A stretch of DNA of 64,000 bases, from assembly GCA_022495005.1 (NCBI GenBank), contig JAGYXB010001748.1:744001-808000 (forward strand), written 5' to 3'. Below are positions 60,863 to 64,000 of this stretch, in pieces. Position 1 is the stretch's first letter, and every line of letters starts with the position of its first letter. Position numbers and translations under genes: made by a program. The DNA is from Rhyacophila brunnea (taxonomy: Eukaryota > Arthropoda > Insecta > Trichoptera > Rhyacophilidae). The notes beneath the pieces are model-generated. The model saw nothing but the letters and a program-made list of their open reading frames with translations. It searched no databases and was not told the DNA's origin.

Positions 60863-61049
60863 TGCCGAATGGCATAATCTGTTCTAACGCCATTACAATA
60901 AAGGTGATATTGCTATAAATTCCCGATGCTTTTTGTTGGTTCTGCCGAATGGTTCGGTTCGAACGGGTTCGCTCAAACGAACATTGATACTAGAAACATT
61001 GTTCTAACGCCATTACAATAAAGATGATATTGCTATAAATTCCCGATGC
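60863..61049. repeat. Local direct duplication, offset about 119 bp
   Basis: TTCTAACGCCATTACAATAAA...GATATTGCTATAAATTCCCGATGC occurs at 60882-60930 and 61001-61049 with one or two differences. CTGCCGAATGG also recurs (60861, 60941). Short minus frames on both sides (60696-60893, 60990-61223) share this segment and are probably not genes. Confidence 0.75.
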
Positions 61050-62879
61050 GTGATATCGCATAATGGATATTGCGTGACGTCTACCTATGCACGTGCGAAT
61101 GTCGCTATGAGTGAATTCACTTGCTAGCTGCTGTACGGAGTGCGTCGCCATTAATAATGTCATTGGATTCAGATGATCTTTTTCAATCAATATTGTACCT
61201 ATACGTGTGTTTATCGACCACATTTTGCACCACGTATGATTGACAAAAGCTTTACTTAAAAAAACGACTCAAATACTTAATATGATTTACCCACAGTCCG
61301 CAGTATAGCGTTACGAAATACCGGCTGGGTTAACGAATAGCGTATTTTGGTGGTAATGCCGTCTATTTTGTGATAATTACAGTGACGTCCCGTGGGGGTA
61401 GGCAGATTGAGCGTCTCTTGGGGGCGGTAGTTACTCAAAAGGCGGCAAATCGAGGAGAATCATTAGGTGTATGTATATAGAAATAGGTATCTAAACTTAG
61501 TAATAACGGAAATATCTTTCCATTAAAAGATTAAGCTCACTGGTTGGAAACAAAATGTATTAATTAACATAAAAGGTTTAACAGGCTTGACTTTTTGAAG
61601 GGTTCGCGACGTCTAGTTTACTTCTGTTGTCGTTGGACGTCACATCCTTGATGACTAGCAATGACACGTGCATATTTACGAATTATATTTGAATTACAGG
61701 TAAGTACTGACCTAATTAATTTATCCAAATATTTTTTCCAGTCATTCGCGAGTTTTGAAAGTTTTCAGGTGTATATTTAAATGTATTTAAAACCGTGGAC
61801 ACGCAATATTGTATATTGAAGTATGGCATTTAAAATAGATTTAGTGGTATATATTTTGTTAGTAATGTATCCATACAACACATTTCTTAGATACTGGAGT
61901 CATGAAAGGATGATAAAAATACTGTATAAAAAATGATGCGGCATTTTGTCTAGGGACGTCACTGGGTAATTATCGTTGCTACCTTCAAATGCAACCTTAT
62001 ATAATAGTTATTATATAGTTTACCGTAAATAAAAATTTTCAATTATTATTTTTGTGTATTAGTATTAGGAAGTGTAGAGGAAGAAATACTTATCACAGTG
62101 AATTAATTACATTTAATATATTTAACATAACCCCGGGCCAGTGCATATTATATAGTATGGCTGTGGTCTACAGCAGTGCTACTCAACCAGTGTGCCACAA
62201 AATTACATCTTACTTCATTTATTACTAAAGTAAATTCTATTTTATACAAAAATATATAAATTTGTTCTACTCATATGTAAGTAGGTATAGTAAAAACAGC
62301 GCAATTTTTTTTTGTGCTCGTTAACCCTAATTTTATAAAATCGTCCTTGCGTGATACTATTGCCTGTTTATGTAATTTTTCGATTATTGTTTATTGTCAG
62401 TTTATGCTTTTTTTAATCATTTTTAGATGTATTTTCTTTTATTATAAAATTTTAAAATGATTGAGAGTCAAATGTTACATAGAAAAATTACATAGTGAAT
62501 TTATAAATAAGGAATCAATAATAATAACAAAAGAGTAAAACAAAATAATAGTTTAAAATTATATAATATAAGTACATACATATCATAATATGTGTATTTG
62601 TAAACTAATATTTTTATAACTATTTGTATCCTAGGTTTTACCAAGTAAGTATATAAAATATCTCCTCCAGTATATGGTCATAGAATTTGACAGCTAAATT
62701 TTAAATATATTTATATGCTATGCAAATATTAAAATAAATTAGATTGAATGAAATGTTTTGCGGGACATTTAGGGTGTCCATCAAATGTTAGTAAGTTAAC
62801 AATATAATGTAATGTAATGCTCTGGGGGTCTAACGGGGTAGTGCATGCGTACCGTACAACACTGTATCCTGATAGTGTC
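61050..62879. other. AT-rich; solo hAT-like end at about 62175
   Basis: CAGTGCTACTCAACCAGTGT (62175-62194) resembles a hAT terminus but lacks a partner. No gene is seen. Confidence 0.25.
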
Positions 62880-64000
62880 GCATAGCCTCTCCTACTCAAT
62901 TCCTATATTTACCTCCACGTGGTGAACCCTGGAAACCTGAACAACTACACCTAAGATCAGGTAGTCAACCCTGGTGGAAGGTGTAGTCAGGGCTAACGGA
63001 GAAGGAAGAAATGGCCCTCCGAAAAGGGGGTTGGGCGTGGGGCTAACAACCTCATCCCGTAAAAAACACATTGTTACGAAACCACAACAACAGCCTCAGA
63101 AATCGGACACTAAGCTCAGACAACCTGGCAAACGCTTTAAGGAAATACGATTTGGAACATGGAATACATTATCACTCTATCGACCAGGAGCACTCAAACT
63201 CCTTACAGAACAACTCATAAAATACCAATGTGACATTACGGCCCTACAGGAGATGCGATGGATAGGTCAAGGAGTGATGGAGAAACGAGACTGCACTATA
63301 CTCTATAGCTGCCATGACAGTGAACATCACTTTGGGACTGGACTCATCGTAAGCAAACGAGTGAAACATTTAATTATTGGGTTCGAACCAGTCAACCCAA
63401 GGATCATGCGACTGCGAATTAAAGGAAGTTTCTTCAATTACTCATTTATAAGTGTACATGCCCCTACAGAAGATAAGTCGGATGAGGAAAAAAGGACTTC
63501 TACGATGCATTAGAAAGCACGTACAACAGTTGCCCAAATCACGATGTGAAAATAATAATCGGTGATCTAAATGCCAAAATAGGACGGGAGGGGAGATCTA
63601 CACTGCCATTGTCGGAAAACATAGTCTTCACAATGAAAGTAATGACAATGGTACCCGACTAATTAACTGTGCAGCGTCACTAAATATGGTTATTGGTAGC
63701 ACAATGTTTCCCCGTAGGGATATATATAAGGGAACTTGGAAATCCCCGGATGGGTGCACAATAAACCAAATAGACCATATGTTGATAGACAACAGGCACA
63801 GATCGGATCTAACGAGCGTCCGGACATACAGAGGGGCTAATGTAGACTCAGACCATTTCCTAGTGTGTGGAAAAGTAAGAGCACAGATCAAACACCAAAA
63901 AGGAAATGGGAGCAAGAGCAAAACCCTTTGACACAAAGAAACTGAAGATTCCGCAAGAACTGGCTCGGTACCAGGAGAGCTTGAACACTCATTTGAGCGA
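62880..64000 (+). mobile_element. RTE/BovB-like LINE, 5' part, runs off the window
   Basis: A 5' leader (about 62880-62973) is followed by an N-terminal basic region and an APE-type endonuclease, reaching the linker before RT at the window end (PFDTKKLKIPQELARYQESL near 63920-63985). The orientation and the lack of a separate ORF1 fit the RTE clade. The exact 5' end is not determined. The 3' fragments at 16.1, 17.6, 40.5 and 59.6 kb probably belong to the same clade. Confidence 0.8.
62974..63936 (+). pseudogene. RTE LINE endonuclease (frameshifted)
   Basis: The protein starts MEGVVRANGEGRNGPPKRG. The basic tail region covers about 1-58. The endonuclease follows: GTWNTLSL (61-68), ALQEMRW (90-96, catalytic Glu), GTGLIVSKR, and SVHAPTEDKSDEEK. 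A one-base loss in the A-run at about 63487-63492 breaks the frame, which would otherwise continue DFYDALESTYN. Then IIIGDLNAKIG follows, a second shift near 63585 leads into IYTAIVGKHSL and MVIGSTMFPRRDIYKGTW, and then QIDHMLIDNRH and VDSDHFLV complete the active-site set. A third shift lies near 63900. All endonuclease motifs are visible, but the copy is inactive. Confidence 0.85.

Noticed and set aside
1..64000. Retroviral or endogenous viral elements
   Set aside because: I found no LTR pairs, no integrase or protease motifs and no capsid- or glycoprotein-like frames. All RT fragments are of non-LTR type.
1..64000. CRISPR array, bacterial operon or defence system
   Set aside because: There are no regularly spaced repeats, no closely packed genes with ribosome-binding sites, and the gene density is that of an animal genome.

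Overview
The window is eukaryotic, AT-rich, intron- and repeat-laden nuclear DNA. I infer a hemipteran insect, most likely an aphid. The grounds are the strong A+T bias, the many short TAGGTAC- and ATAATATTAT-type strings, traces of the insect telomere repeat (CCTAA)n near 48.67 kb, and a transposon set (R1, CR1/Jockey-like and RTE LINEs, hAT elements, foldback elements) typical of such genomes. The species is not determined. I see no bacterial operon, rRNA, true tRNA gene, CRISPR array or viral gene.

0-24 kb is a mosaic of transposons. Two copies of one composite, a hAT-type element carrying two further hAT elements inside it, lie in opposite orientation about 20 kb apart (1-1533, cut by the window edge; and 20696-23367, with target-site duplications still readable at all three nested levels). 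Between them are a 5'-truncated R1-like LINE (3215-4705, minus), a tRNA-Lys-like SINE (about 5.5-5.7 kb), a nearly full-length CR1/Jockey-like LINE (about 7842-11830, minus) with ORF1 and a frameshifted ORF2, and shreds of RTE- and I/R1-type LINE C-termini.

24-44 kb is mostly unique-looking AT-rich DNA with almost no coding potential. It has several GC-richer islands (24.5-25.0, 26.3-26.5, 29.6-29.8, 33.7-33.9, 35.7-36.1, 38.7-39.0 kb) that may be conserved regulatory or 5' UTR sequence. A few weak pieces suggest a host gene on the minus strand: a terminal exon at 17028-17219 with a good acceptor, a short exon with a strong donor at 28520-28597, and a donor-ending GC-rich block at 29683. These are candidates, and I cannot prove that they join.

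44-64 kb again holds repeats: a 1.4-kb near-perfect palindrome flanked by TTAA (44723-46123) with single-arm relatives at 1.9 and 54.1 kb, a second R1-like 3' fragment (about 46.9-47.7 kb), a 306-bp foldback element (53770-54075), a TTAA-bounded 2.7-kb stretch with a recurring GGGGTTATTCCGCC motif, and at the right edge the 5' half of an RTE-type LINE (62.9 kb to the end) with an intact-looking endonuclease start but several frameshifts.

No complete host gene is visible. The most notable single observation is in the CR1/Jockey-like LINE. ORF1 and ORF2 are in the same frame, separated by one TGA followed 15 nt later by a perfect hairpin, which is the layout expected of stop-codon readthrough or reinitiation.
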